From Anaeramoeba flamelloides (lineage: Eukaryota; Metamonada; Anaeramoebidae), in the NCBI GenBank assembly GCA_027625915.1, contig JANTQA010000033.1, positions 7,936,001-8,000,000 of the forward strand: DNA of 64,000 nt, read 5' to 3'. Shown here one piece after another: positions 48,018-60,635 of this stretch (positions are counted from its first letter, which is position 1; every line of letters starts with the position of its first letter). Made by a program: the position numbers and the translations under genes. The notes beneath the pieces were generated by a model. It saw only the letters and a program-made list of their open reading frames with translations. It was not told the origin of the DNA and made no database searches.

Positions 48018-49370
48018 TATTTGAAATTGATATTAGAACAAAAACATTTTTTAAATTTTTTGTTGACTTTGATATTTTTTGAAAATGTTATTTTGAACTT
48101 TGAAAGTATAAATTTTATTGAGTTAAAGAATTTTTGTAAGAGAAATAACTAATTTGATAAAAAAAATTGTAAATTATATCTTAGAAACAAAAATATTTTT
48201 ACAGAGAGTTTTTTTAATAAAGACTGGGTTTACAAATAAGAGTTTTGATCAAGTTGGGAAATACAACAAAAAAGTACTTGGGAGGAAGTTAAAGAATTTA
48301 ATTTACTTTGCTTGAAAAAATTAGATTAAAAATTTTGATATTCACAAATTAATAAATATTTAACCTATTTTTTTCTTTGATTTATTCTTTCTTATTTAGA
48401 CAGAAAAAACATGATTCAAATGAACAACAGGCACTTTTCCCATTGAATTATATTTATAATGTAATTATGTTTTAAATAGATCTTTCATAATATGTGGTAA
48501 ACACATATTTTTCAATAATGTAATAATTTTTAAAAAGAATATTAAATTTTGCAAACTTGATCTATTTTTTTTTCAGGATCCCTATTATTTTTTACTAGGT
48601 AACTTTCTTGTAAAAAAATTTATCATTACTTTTTATTCTTAATCAGCATAAGTGAATTAATATAATTGACCACTATCCACCCGAAACTCAAAACTTTTAC
48701 CACAAGTTTTTTACCATAATAATATTGTAGACAAGGTGAATATTTTGAGTATTTATTTTTTTTAAAATATGAAAAGAAAAATTGGATTTTACAACAAATA
48801 CAAGAAAAAGAGAAAAAAAAAGTAAAATTTCAAGATATTAAAACAATGATACTGACATATAAACCCAAATAAAAGTTCTGTTTTCTATTCATAGTTGAAT
48901 GAATTGTTTTTTTTTTCCTTTAGGCCAATTATTTCGAAAAAATAAAAATAAACAAGATAATAATAATAAAATTTATCTAAGATTGTACTTGTTAAAAATC
49001 GACCCTTGTAAAAACTATCGTGCCTGTAAACACAAAATTTAAACTCAATAAAAATCAACATTATCTAAGAAAAGGCAAAATTACCACCAAGATTTGAATT
49101 TTTCTATACACTAGAAATGAAATCCAAGTAATATTGTTGATGGTTTTTCTGCTTTTAAGTCTTTTTAATTAAAACGTAAAAAATTCCTTTGTTAGAGAAA
49201 AAAAAACAAAACCCAGAAAAGATAAAAAGTAAAATAATAAAATATTTATTTTTAATTCAATAATTTTTAAATATATCCAATATAAAAATATATTTTTAAA
49301 AAATTCAAATATTGCCTTTTTGGATTTCCATTGGTATAAAAAACAGAATTAAAAAAATGTAGTCAAAGGG
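48018..49370. other. AT-rich spacer, nothing recognised
   Basis: No ORF or shared repeat recognised. Confidence 0.4.
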
Positions 49371-49380
49371 TATATATATA

Positions 49381-49963
49381 AGGCAATTCCAAAAAAGTGG
49401 GGCATTTTTTTTTTACATTTTATAGAAAATCATCTTTTTTAGTGAATGTATTCATTAATTAATAATACTAAATTAAGTTTAGTATTAATATCTTATTTAG
49501 TCGATGTCTTGGATATTTATTTCAAAATCTGTTAATTAAAATATTTCCAAAAAATAAAATAAAAAAACAAACTATTTTTGAAGGAAACAATGTATATCCA
49601 ATTTCAATAAAAAACAGGAAATATCGTAAAAGAATAAATGACTTTTTAAACAATTAAATGCAGTTATATATTTTTAAATTCTATTTGAAAATTATTTGAG
49701 ATTAAAAAAGTTATACCAATATTTTTTTCGATCAAAAAGAAAATAATAAACACCAATTTTCACAACAAAAAAAAATCAGATAAAATCAAGATTAGAAAAT
49801 TTAATATATTTTATTTATGGAATATAATACTAAGAAACATATTGAATTTTTACCAAGAATCGATAAACGGTAGATATTGATTTTGGATGTTTAAATACTT
49901 TTTTGAATATTCAGTCTAAAAGAGATATTTTAAAAGAAATTTGCCCCACTTTCTTGGGGATAG

Positions 49964-49965
<2 letters not shown>
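49381..49965. mobile_element. TA-microsatellite-flanked TIR element F2
   Basis: Left end AGGCAATTCCAAAAAAGTGG (GGCA) and right end TTGCCCCACTTTCTTGGGGA (TAGCT) are inverted copies. Five TA units precede it and a long TA repeat follows directly. The interior is AT-rich without an ORF. F1 (15001-15906) is a diverged relative. Confidence 0.75.

Positions 49966-50001
<36 letters not shown>
49966..50001. repeat. TA microsatellite at the right end of F2
   Basis: Uninterrupted TA repeat beginning at the outer edge of the F2 inverted repeat. Confidence 0.95.
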
Positions 50002-50004
<3 letters not shown>

Positions 50005-50289
50005 ACATGATATATTTTTGTAAAGGGTACAACGAAAAAAACCACGAATTCAGGTGGTTACAAATACATATACATATGATTAAAGATATTTTTCAAAAAA
50101 AAAAATTTAAATTTGCATCTTTATTTATCTTACACATCTTGAAAATCTTTAATTATTGAAACCATAAAAAATCAATAAATAAAAGATAAAAATAAACAAA
50201 ATAATCGATAGAATGTTTTATTGTATATAATAATTTAGTTTGTTATCAAAAAAGTAATTATCAAAAAATTTTGAATCAAAATTTATTTT

Positions 50290-51040
50290 GATGTAATAGA
50301 AGAAGTGTTAAAAATAAAATTTTATGATCGATCACAAAAAAAAAAAGAAAAGTTTATAAAAAAAAAATAATTCATTAAATACTAATAATTGTAAATCAAA
50401 TTTACCAGATAATACAATTTAAACATTCTACACTTACGAAAGGTATATTCTAATTATTATTTTTTGGTTAATCAATTCCCACTTGTTATTTTTAAGTAAA
50501 TACACATTATAATAGAATAGGTAAATTTAATAAAGTAATAATATTATAATTCTTAAAATTAAATAAATAAAGTTAAAGGGTTTATTACTTAGTTTGACAC
50601 ATATTAAGAATATGTTCCCACAGTTAAGCAAATAAATATTTTGTAAAATGTTGAAAGTAAAAATTTTGGATAAAAAACCAACAAAAGAATTATTTAAAAA
50701 CAAAATTGTTAAAACATTAATAATAAAAAAATGAAATTATTATTTAACATAACTTAATAAGGGACTCACAATTAGATAACAGTTAAGAAACAAGACACGT
50801 GAGAATTGATTAATTAAAAAGAAAAATAGGTGTGAAAAAGGTTTTAAATTATCAAAAAAAAATTAAGAAAATGAATTTTCTTGTACATAAGTTGAAGAAG
50901 AGTTGATAAAAATTGAAAAATTACTGATCACATTTTACAAATTTAGTAATGTTGAAAAAAAAAATTTTTTTATGTTAATAATTTTAACAATTTTTTTGTG
51001 ATCGATAAAAAATTATATTGGGGGATGTAATAACACTCTA
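50290..51040. mobile_element. Possible diverged TIR element
   Basis: AGTGTTAAAAATAAAATTTT then ATGATCGATCACAAAAAAA at the left (50293-50345) is loosely mirrored at the right (TTTTTTTGTGATCGATAAAA ... TAATAACACT, 50990-51036). The match is imperfect and the ends are not sharp, so this is a weak call. Confidence 0.3.
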
Positions 51041-51240
51041 AAAAAAATTTTGTGAGCTGATTTAATTTGGAATGAGTAAAAAAGTGAAATTTTAGCCTAC
51101 TTTTCTACCCCAAATAGTAAATTTAAAATAAAAATAATTCTTTTACTTAGTGTTTGAGTGTTTAGAATTTTCAACAATTTTAAACAGAAAACCTACGAGT
51201 AATGTTTTAGCATTTCTAAAATAGAAAATAAAACTATTTA

Positions 51241-51556
51241 CAGGGTTTGAAATACCCTCCCCCCTCCCACCACAACCTAAATGTTCAATCACAAATTTCA
51301 CATTGTTTAACAATACTTTTAAGGCAATTACCCCCTAACCGTTTTTTATTGTTTTTTTTTCGTTCGCTTTTTAAGTTTTTTCGTTTGCTTTTTTTCATAT
51401 CCCAGAAACGAAAAGTATGATTTCAAAAGAATTCGAGGACTTTTTCAAAAAACAAAAAACGAAAACAGCGAATGAAACGAAAAAACCTGCAAAAAAATCG
51501 AAAAAACGCGATTTTTTAAATCTTTCGCTGTTTTCAAACGAAAACACGTATGACCT

Positions 51557-51559
<3 letters not shown>
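51241..51559. repeat. CG-containing island with internal hairpin, next to a TA repeat
   Basis: Unlike its surroundings this patch is rich in CG dinucleotides and has a C-run (CCCTCCCCCCTCCCACC at ~51255). Motifs CGTTCGCTTTTT, CGTTTGCTTTTT, CGAAAACAGCGAATGAAACG and TTTCGCTGTTTTCAAACG form overlapping direct and inverted copies. Outer ends TTTACAGGGTTTGAAATAC and GTATGACCTGTGA are loosely inverted, and a TA repeat follows (51560-51588). It may be another TIR element. Confidence 0.4.

Positions 51560-51588
<29 letters not shown>
51560..51588. repeat. TA microsatellite
   Basis: Pure TA repeat directly after ACCTGTGA. Confidence 0.95.
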
Positions 51589-51590
<2 letters not shown>

Positions 51591-53179
51591 CTTTTTTTGA
51601 TCATAAAAACACCCAATTCTTAAAAAAAGTTATTCAATTTTCAAAAGATTCAACATCTTTTCAGAGAAAAAAAAAAAATTCAAAAATCCGTTAAAAGTGA
51701 ATCAAAATATTTAATCAAAAATGATCGAATGAAATCATTGACTAACAAAAAATTTTTTTATTTTTATTTTTTTTTTTTTTAATAATACATTCACAATTCA
51801 AAAAATATGTTTTAAATATTCACTAAGGGTTCCCTCAGTAAAATTTCACAATGGAAAGGTCGAATTTCTTCGAATTGAGTTAAGGGTATAATCCTTTTGT
51901 AATATACAACAAGACCCAGTTTTAAAATTCTTAATTATAAACTATATGGGTACTCTTGATTTCAAGATTCCCAAAAAATTGAAAAAATATAAATTTTATT
52001 TTTACTAATATCAACAATCAAAATTTCAGAGAAAATATTCTTTAAAAAACTTGGCACTTTTTACATTTATAAAAATATTATAATTATAAATACAAAGGGA
52101 AAATTACAAAATAAACACAACATAATGAGATATACAAGAAAATAACCAGATTAAAAGTATTTTTAAGAATTTTATTTAATCTTTTGAATAAATAAAAAAT
52201 CAAAAAAGTATAAATAAAAATAAAAAAATCAATAAAAAAGCAAAATGAAAAAACAAATTTTCATTTTCTCATAACCACATTTAATGTTCCAGATTTCATA
52301 AATACATATTAGTTACTAAAATAAATTTTCAAAACTTTTCAGAAAATATTTTTGAAACTGTCAGTGAGAAGTATATGAAACAAACAATTCTTAAATTTCC
52401 TTTTTATTTATTTTTTTTTTTGAAAGTTCAATACAGTTAAGAAAAAATAATATATATCGAAATAAAATACCTACCGAATTTCGATTGGTGCTGGAATTTG
52501 AACTTCAAAAAAAAAACAGAAAATTATCTCCTAAAATAAAAGCTAAAAAAATGTATTAAAATGATTTTAATTATTGCAACTTAATATTAAAAAGTTAAGA
52601 AAACTCTTTCTTGTAACTCAACAACTTATTTTTTTTCTGACTTGTGACCAAATTTAATATTTAATTGTTATTTCAAGCCATTCTTTATTTTCATTGGAAA
52701 TCTATATCCAGTTCAAAACATATCATACAATTTATCATAAATATTAATTAATTCTTCTAGAAATGTTAGATATAAAACATAATTTCCAAAGATCGAAGAG
52801 AGAATTTAATAATTACTTGGGAATGGATTTTCTCCATAATTTTAAGGTTTTGATTTTTTAAAGATACAAAAAAATGTGAAAAACTTTTGATATTGTTAAT
52901 TACTCATAAATTCTTCGGTTGAAAATTTCAAATGAACTCTATTTCACTCGATTTTCCCATACCAAAAATGAAAAATTAACTTTTTTTTTTTTTTTTTTTT
53001 GAAGAATCAACCAACATACTATTATTTAGAAATATGAGAAATAATAACCTTCTTATTTGAGCTGTTATTAATAAACAAAAAAATTCCTTCACAAGCCATA
53101 AATTTGAAAAAAAAAAAGAATTTTGAAAAAAGTTTTTAATCCCTTTCATTGGGAGGTCTAGTGCAAAATTTCCCAATTT
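51589..53179. other. AT-rich spacer, nothing recognised
   Basis: Long A and T runs; no ORF or clear shared repeat. Confidence 0.4.
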
Positions 53180-53335
53180 CTATGAAAAATTAAAATTTTT
53201 GACAATAAGATTTTTTAATAATGAATATATTGATTTTAAAAGAAATTGCATAGCCTCAATTTTCTAAATGTTGATTTGGAGTTTCATTTTTTTTTTTAGC
53301 AAATTTTATTTTTATAAAAAAAAATAAAAAAAAAA
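53180..53335 (+). repeat. Family E repeat, partial copy (E4)
   Basis: GATTTTAAAAGAAATTGCAT and CCTCAATTTTCTAAATGTTG line up with the same blocks at 13165-13210. Only the middle of the unit is present. Confidence 0.4.
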
Positions 53336-54210
53336 AAAAAAAAAAATAATTTTACAAAATGAGATTTACAAAATAAAAAACGAAGAATAAAATAAAATTT
53401 ACAAAATGAGAAAAAATGATCAGATCGACAAATTGTTACTAAATTTTGAAAATAATAATGTATTAAACTCATAGAATATTTTCTATTTCTTCAATAAAAC
53501 TTTACTGAAAAAGAGTTTATATTATTTTTCTGTAGTAGAATTTTCAATCTATACTAAAAGTCAAGAGTTTGCAATAGACTATCATATTGTCCAAAAACTC
53601 TGTTATATAAAAAAAATTATGAATCAGAAATAGAATTCTTTATTTATATTTATCATCAATTTCTTGGTAGATTTAAAACAACTATTCCCATGACAATTAT
53701 TGATTATTTCATTTTCAATTAATAAATAAGAAATAAAATAAAATAATATTTTTCATCAAGATTTCTTTGTTTTTAATTCCTTTCCATATCTTGTAAGTAA
53801 TAATCGTAGATCTTTTCATTTATCAGGTATGAAATTTTTAAAAATTGTATTTCAGAGATGACTTTTGTTAAATACTTTTTTTGGAAATAAATTTGGGAAT
53901 TGAAAATTTCAATAGCTAAATTTTAAGAAAGGGTTTTCTTTACTCCATCAAGGATAATTTTACTTTTTCACAAAAAACAAAAAAGTAAAAAAATTATAAA
54001 ATGAGTTAATTTTGGTTTCTTTTTATTTTTAAATTTTTGAGATAGTTAAATAAAAGATCTTATTTTAAATCGTTTTAAAATATTTAAATTTGATATTCAA
54101 CAAAACAATTAATGTTTTTTTTTTTAATTATTCATAGATTATTAAAATTTTATAATTTTTACTAATTTTAATTATAAAATCTAATATATTTCAAAATAAA
54201 AAGAAAATAT
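53336..54210. other. 3' flank of PSMA3, nothing recognised
   Basis: AT-rich; the 3' UTR of PSMA3 should lie at the right edge. Confidence 0.4.
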
Positions 54211-57200
54211 TTAATCTTCTTCATTTTCTTGACCTTTTACCCATTCAACAGCTTCTTCAATTAATTTTTTTGGAACAAGTTTATGTTTTCCTTTTGTTTC
54301 TTTACAGACCCAACTCATTTCTAGTTCCATTTCTTTTTCTTTTGTTTCATCATGAACAGTTTTTATCAAAATCTTTGCGATTTCCTTGACGGCATCTTTA
54401 CAAGTCATTTCAGATAATTTCAATTTACTAATTTCAGTTTTAGCTTCTTGCTTTCCTTTACCAATTGCACAACCATAAAAACCCTTTAAATAGTTTATTA
54501 ATTGAAATAATTATATAAAGAATTTTAATTAATTATTCAGATTTTTAATATTGAAAATTTTTTTATTGTTATGTTTGTAATTTAAATATTTGGAGAGTAA
54601 AGTATGTTGTATCTACCCTTTCTCCAAAAAAGAAAAACATAAAAATAATATTTGTTGTTAAAATGCTAACAACCAATAAATAAAAGGCTTTCTTTTTTTC
54701 TTCTATTTATTTGGTTCAGTATGTATATATATTTTTATTATATTTTTGATCTCAGAAAAAAACAAATGATTTGAAAAGGTATTTCATTCTGTTTTTATAA
54801 ACGAACTCTGGTTTAAATGTATAATTATCCCTGTTGTTTTTTTTTCCTCTTGCTTTTGTTTTAGTTTTATATAATTCAACCTGTAACTATTTTTTATTTT
54901 TTATGTGATATTTTACATTTAAGACAAAATATTATTATATTTGTCGTTTGAGACAATTGACACACTTTTTTTTTTTTTTTTTAATATATTCTTTTTCAGG
55001 ATTTATCTTTAATTTGAAAATTAAATTAATTTATCAAGAGTTAGATTCTTATTGAGTATAGTTAATAAGCTAGATTTCAAAATTTTCTCCTCACTTTATA
55101 ATTTTAATGGAAGTTGTTTTGAGGGTTTATTTCAGTATTCTTATCAATTAAAATATTTTCAAATTTATTAGATCATAATCATTTTTTGTTTTTTCTTTTT
55201 TATTTTTATTTTTCTTTTTCTTTTTCTTTTGTTTTTTCTTTTCTTTTTGATCTTTTTTTTTGCAAAAGATCATGTATAAAAAAAAAAGATCTTCGAAAAG
55301 ACAAATAATCACTAAGAAAATTTCAACTATGTAGTGTCTTTTAAAATGAATTTAATAATCAGTAAAAAATCCCGTTTTTAGACATTTTTTCAGTGAAATT
55401 TTAGTAATATAAAATCAGTGATTCTCTTTTCAAAAATAGTGACTCACTTTTTTTTAGTTTTTGGTTTTATTTTTTTTAATTTTTAAAATATCAGACTTTT
55501 ATATATTTAGAATGATTTATAAGTGAATTAAAAATCAGATTTAATTATTAGGTGCTATTGAATACTAAAGGATATATTTTTTTTTTCAATTTATTATTTC
55601 AGGTGAGTCACAATTATTGAAATGGTGTTTAGTTTGAAATTTCTGATTGTTCAAAATTGGTTTCTGTGATTTCTGTGATTATCAAAATATCGAAATTTGC
55701 AAATTAAAAGTAAAATCCTATTTGTTAATTTTCCAAAAAATAAGTAAAAACTTTAAAATATTTTTCAATATCAGAATGTTTTTTAAATTGGTTTTTAGTC
55801 TAATGACCTTATATTATATTTTTTAAAATAAGAAAGCATTAAATTTAATTTTAAAAAATAGTGTAGTCTTTTCATCACAAAATTGACATTCTAGGAGCAA
55901 TTGACGCACCCCTTCAAATATTTTCTCTATTTTTGATTGTTAAAAACAAAGTTAAATGAATTAAAGAGGGTTTATCAACATTTTGCTTTTTACTTTCTCG
56001 ATCCTTTTTGGAATTCATCAAGAAAATTACAATTTTATTTTTCAGATTTAACATTTCTAAGAAACTCGAAAAATGTTTAAAGTAAATGTTTGAAAATTTT
56101 ACTCCTTCTTGATCTTAAATTCAAAGAGGTTTTTCTCAACAATTGCATAAAAAAATGTAAAAATTAACATTTTTGTACATTTTTAGGAAATTATTTTTTC
56201 TGATTTGAAAACCTTTCCAGAAATCCATTAATTAAACAACAACCACAAATTACAAATTTTGAATGTAAAATAAACCTAACTGAAAAAAATAAAGAAAGAT
56301 CCGAAATCATAAAAAAACAATGAAACAATTTAAAACTGGTTGATTATACAACCACAAATATGGTGTTTGTTGATAAGGCAGACTATGGTGTAAATGCTTA
56401 TACCTTTTTAAACTAAAGTATTTTTCTTGCAAGTGATTTGTGTTGTTTTTTTTTTTTATACGTTGTTAATTCCGAAATCAATATGATTTTTGGATCGACG
56501 GTTCAGAAAACAATTGGCAATGATGGTTTTTTGTTTGAATTGGCAAAAGACTTAAGTTCTGTTAACTAAAGTGATTTTAAGGGTAAACAGATCTTAATCT
56601 GCAACAATCCAAGATAACCTTGTTATTATTGTTGATAATGTTTAAAAAGAAATTTTACACTCGATTGATTCTTTCATAAATATGATTCCCATTATCACAA
56701 ATTGTTTTGATCCTCTGTTCATTGTCAGAAAACCGCAATTTATCGAAAAAAAAAAATTTTTTTATTTTCATTTTTTATTTCAACTTTTTATCATTGTTCT
56801 GTTTCATCAACATGATTTATTAGGGGTTAAATAGTCGATAGGTATTAATATTTTTTCAATTGTGAATAAAATAAATATTTTGAAAAATGCGTTAATCGTG
56901 TCCGGAATGATATATTTTAAATGATCGTAAAACAAATCAAAACAATACCAAAATTGAATGTTTTATTCACCCAAATTATCTTTAATTTTGATTATTGGTA
57001 AAATGATTTTTTATCACTTCTTGCTTTGTGTGAATATTTTTTTCTTATTGAAATCATTGATATGATTTATCTTAATTCCAATCAGTTTGAACAATTTAAA
57101 CATTGATTTAATCAATTTGGAATTTGCCAGTCAATTTCAAATAACGACATTCTTTCAAGTGTGTAAGAAATTACAGGAATTGTTCCAAAAACAAGAAAAG

Positions 57201-58181
57201 AAACGAAGAAAAAAAAATAAATAATCGAGTAAAGAGAAAAGACACAAAATACAAAAATGTTTATAAAATATCAAATACAAACCAAAGCAACACTGTCTGG
57301 CTCAATACAGTACAACGATGGTCCTTTTTCCTCATCATAAGATCCAATCATTAATGAACAACCAAATGGGCGAATATAATTATAAAGAGTAAAAACTTGG
57401 ACGTAAATCGAAAGTCTTTCTGTTAAGACATGGATTGGGATAATGTCACTTGTGAAATTTTCATAATTCTTGGCCTCTTGTCTTGCATTTTGTACAATTC
57501 TTCTTCCATCTGCAGTTAACCCTGCTGTTGCCTTTTTGCATAGGAGTTTATAATACAATTAAAAAAAAGTAAAAACACCATTTTTTACAAGAATAGGATC
57601 AAATTGAAATTTCAGAAACAAGATTTTGGTTGTGTGTTTTATAAAAAAAAAAAAAAGAAATAAACAAAATGGTTTTGACAAGACAAAAAAAAGCGATAAA
57701 AAAAGGAAAAAAAAAAAATTGTTTTTCAATTATCCTGATAAAAGAATATGGTTGAAGCACAACATCAAAATTAATAAATAATGGAACAAAATCTCAAAAT
57801 TAAAAGAACAAAAAACAAATAAAAAAAAACCTTTTTATTTAAGATCCAAAATGACAGGATTTTTTCTTGTTTTGATTTTTTTTTTTGAAGAAGAGAAAGG
57901 ACAAGAAATGAAGAAAAAAAAAATAAAGAAAAAGAAAAACAAGAATGATTTACGATTCCAATATGTTCTCCAACAGAAAAAACCCTTCTGTTAGTTCCTT
58001 CAACAAGCATTTTTGAGAGGATAATTTTTTCAACACCAAAAACTACACCATCCTTACAACAAAGCCCAATTGCTGTGCTTGAGTTTTCAACAGCTTTATG
58101 TGCATACTCTACTTGGAAAATACGCCCGTCTGGGCTAAATGTTGTTGGGTATAAATCATAGCCTGTTCCAATTCCACTCAT
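54211..58181 (-). CDS. PSMA3: 20S proteasome subunit alpha-7 (PSMA3 / Pre10 type)
   Basis: Three exons: 58181-57954, 57531-57283 and 54483-54211, 249 residues (human 255). All junctions are phase 0: [17 protein letters not shown] (422-bp intron, GTAAAT...AAAG) and [18 protein letters not shown] (2,799-bp intron, GTTTGT...AAAG), matching the human order HVGMAVAGLLADAR and GVSYGYWGCAIGKARQ. The protein starts [39 protein letters not shown], the alpha-subunit N-terminal signature. [20 protein letters not shown] and ELEMSWV mark it as alpha-7 and not another alpha. Alpha subunits form the outer gate ring of the 20S particle and have no active-site Thr. The usual acidic C-terminal tail is short here (GQENEED). 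Confidence 0.95.
54484..57282 (-). other. PSMA3 intron 2 (2,799 bp)
   Basis: Well supported because the flanking exons encode adjoining parts of one conserved protein. It is nearly seven times the size of intron 1 and contains an E repeat (55200-55625). The rest is AT-rich with no recognised gene or element. Confidence 0.85.
55200..55625 (-). repeat. Family E repeat, copy E2 in PSMA3 intron 2
   Basis: Reverse complement of 12630-12900: GCAAAAGATCATG, AAGATCTTCGAAAAGACAAA, CTTTTAAAATGAATTTAATA, AGTGACTCACTTTTTTTT and GAAATGGTGTTTAGTTT occur in mirrored order. Confidence 0.6.
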
Positions 58182-58527
58182 TTATTTTTATTCCTTTGAA
58201 AAATTATTAAAAAATATGAAAAAATGATTCTTAAAATGAAATATTTTTAAAAATCTATTCGGGTATTACAAAGATAAAATTGATTGATTCAAGTTTGTTG
58301 GGTTTTAGGTAGTTTGTCAAATAAGTTTAAGTAACCTTAGATTCAGTTTTTTTTTATATTATTTTACATTTTAATCTCAAAATTTCTTCTTTTTGTAATT
58401 TCATTCACTTTATTTGCATTTTGAGTTTTATTTTAACATTTTTACAATATTTAACACCTTTTTTATCATTGAAATAATTTAATTTCTTCAAAAGCATGAG
58501 GAATAAAAGAAAATAGAAATATAAAAA
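58182..58527. other. 5' flank of PSMA3, nothing recognised
   Basis: AT-rich; the promoter should be here but no core element can be singled out. Confidence 0.4.
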
Positions 58528-59010
58528 GATTTAAAATAATATGTACTTAACAACAATAATCTGTGTTTCAAAATATAATCTCTGTTTTTTTTTCTTCTTG
58601 TTCCAATGAAGCATCCAATTTACTACCCAGTAGTATACCTAATTTAAACCCAATTTTGAAGGTAAAATCCTTGATATTTTAAGTAACTTTTGTTAATTTA
58701 TTAATGAAATTTGTTTAAAATTTTCATAATATCTTCTAATTTTTTCAATTTTTGAGTTTATTGATAGAATAAAAATTTCTTTAATTTTTACTCTATTTTT
58801 CGAGAGATAAATTTTCCTATTTGAGCCTTTATTTTTAGAATTTCTTTTTGAATAATAGAATTTTAAGAAACCCAGATATATATTTAATTATGGGTTGTTG
58901 GGGGTTTCTTTGATAGGTTTTATATCGGTCTTCAATAACATAAAAAAATACCCTTTTTATTTTGAAAAACAGATGAAACTTTTCTGTACACATTATTTTA
59001 ATAACAGTAA
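58528..59010 (+). mobile_element. TIR element C2, diverged copy of C1
   Basis: Similar along its whole length to 41732-42215: TTTTTTTTTCTTCTTGTTCC, TACTACCCAGTAGTATACCT, ATAGAATTTTAAGAAACC, CGGTCTTCAATAACAT and ACATTATTTTAATAACAGT at the right end. The TIRs are more worn than in C1. Confidence 0.7.
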
Positions 59011-60254
59011 ATTGCTTGATTCTTCTATTAGACAGATTTCTTGTGTAAAACACATTTTTACAGTTTACAATTAATATAAGTTATCTTGAATCTTTTCGAA
59101 TTTCTATTTTCATACACCAAACAGAATAACATTATTTCAAATAAATTTCTCAGTCTTAATTTGTTTAAAATCAAAAATAAATTAATTTATCTCAAATTTT
59201 TTTCAAGTAAAAAATTTGAAAAAATTTCAATATCCAGATATCTTTACTCTCTATTTTCGAGATATTGAGGCATTTTTTTTGAAATTAAATTTTATTGATT
59301 ATTCTTTTCCACACTTGTTATTTTATGTAAGGCTTTGTTCGGATTTCATCTATGGTAACTTTTTGTTCCACAAAAAAAAAAAAAAAATATTATTCATTAT
59401 TTAAAGGAACAAGTACATTTTTCAAATTGTGAGTTCCATCATTTATGTGAAATTGAATTATTTTAATCATTTCTTTAACCAAATATATTGATATTTTAAT
59501 AAATATGGGGGTGGGATATATCCTAGTATAGTATATTTTCATATCACTACAAAATGGTATTCAAAAAAAAATGAAAAAGATTGATCAAAAAAAAAAAATA
59601 AATAAAAATCATTTATTTCTTGATCTTATCAGTAATAATCAATACAATTACTTCTTCTTAATTTGATTTTTTTTTTAATTCTTCGTGTAACTATTTTTGA
59701 TTTGTAGAATTTTTGAGAAACAAATTACATTTTATTTCCGGGAATTTTAAAAATGAATTAATTTCCAATTTTCAGTTAATTCATCTAATTCTTGATTGGG
59801 TTCAGAAAATTATTTTTTTTTTTAATTCCACTCCAGAAATTAAGCTTTATCAGACGAATTTATTTGATTTGATAATTCTTTATTTCCCATTAAATCGAGA
59901 ACTAAAAATAATTCTCAATCTGATTGAAATTTTTTCTTGAATTTTTCTTTTATTTTGTGTTGAATCTTTTTTAACAGTTTTTTGATTCCAAGAATTCAAT
60001 CCCTTTTAATTTTATTTTTTGAAATAGTATCCTTGATTTTAACTTGGTTTGATAAAAATATTTATATATAGGATTTTGAAAACAAATTTGTAACAACATA
60101 TTTTTGTAAAATAATAATTAATAGTAATGGTACGAGAAATTCACGGTAATAAATTGATTTTATTCATCCAAATTAAGAAGAAAAAGAAAAAAAATCTTGG
60201 ATAATAAGTTTTTATAGATTTTTTTTTTTTTTTGTAATTTTTGATTTCAACAAA
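59011..60254. other. AT-rich spacer, nothing recognised
   Basis: Several short ORFs on the plus strand are AT-driven Phe/Leu/Ile/Lys-rich noise. Confidence 0.4.
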
Positions 60255-60635
60255 TTTATTTTGAAAGGTGATCTTTTGTGTTTGGTCTTCTAAAAGAAAA
60301 AAATTGTTTCAAATACACACCTTCTTGGGTCTATTTTTTTTTTTTTTTTTGGTTTTCTGTTTGATTAATTTCACTCATTCGTAGAAACACATTTCGAGAT
60401 CCAAAACCAAATTTAAATTAACTAATAATTTAATCAAAAAAAAAATTTTCAAAAAATAGAAAAATGAAAGATTCAACTCTGAATTACTTTGGGTTCGCTT
60501 TCTTTCAACAAATAAAGCTGTGAATGATATTTTGGTTTCAAATTTTCAATATCTAGGGGTACTCAAAAAACATTTTTCAGTAATATTTACCCAATTAAAA
60601 TTTTTCAAAATGGTAAAATGTAAACCAAATTTCAG
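60255..60635 (-). repeat. Dispersed repeat family D, copy D3
   Basis: Reverse orientation to D1 and D2: TTTGGTCTTCTAAAAG, ACACCTTCTTGGGTCTATTT, GATTCAACTCTGAATTACTT, GATATTTTGGTTTCAAA, and CAAAATGGTAAAATG at the right. Confidence 0.6.

Noticed and set aside
57771-57953. C-terminal continuation of PSMA3 exon 1 (Phe/Ser/Lys-rich)
   Set aside because: Read-through into intron 1; the family sequence continues in exon 2 at 57531.
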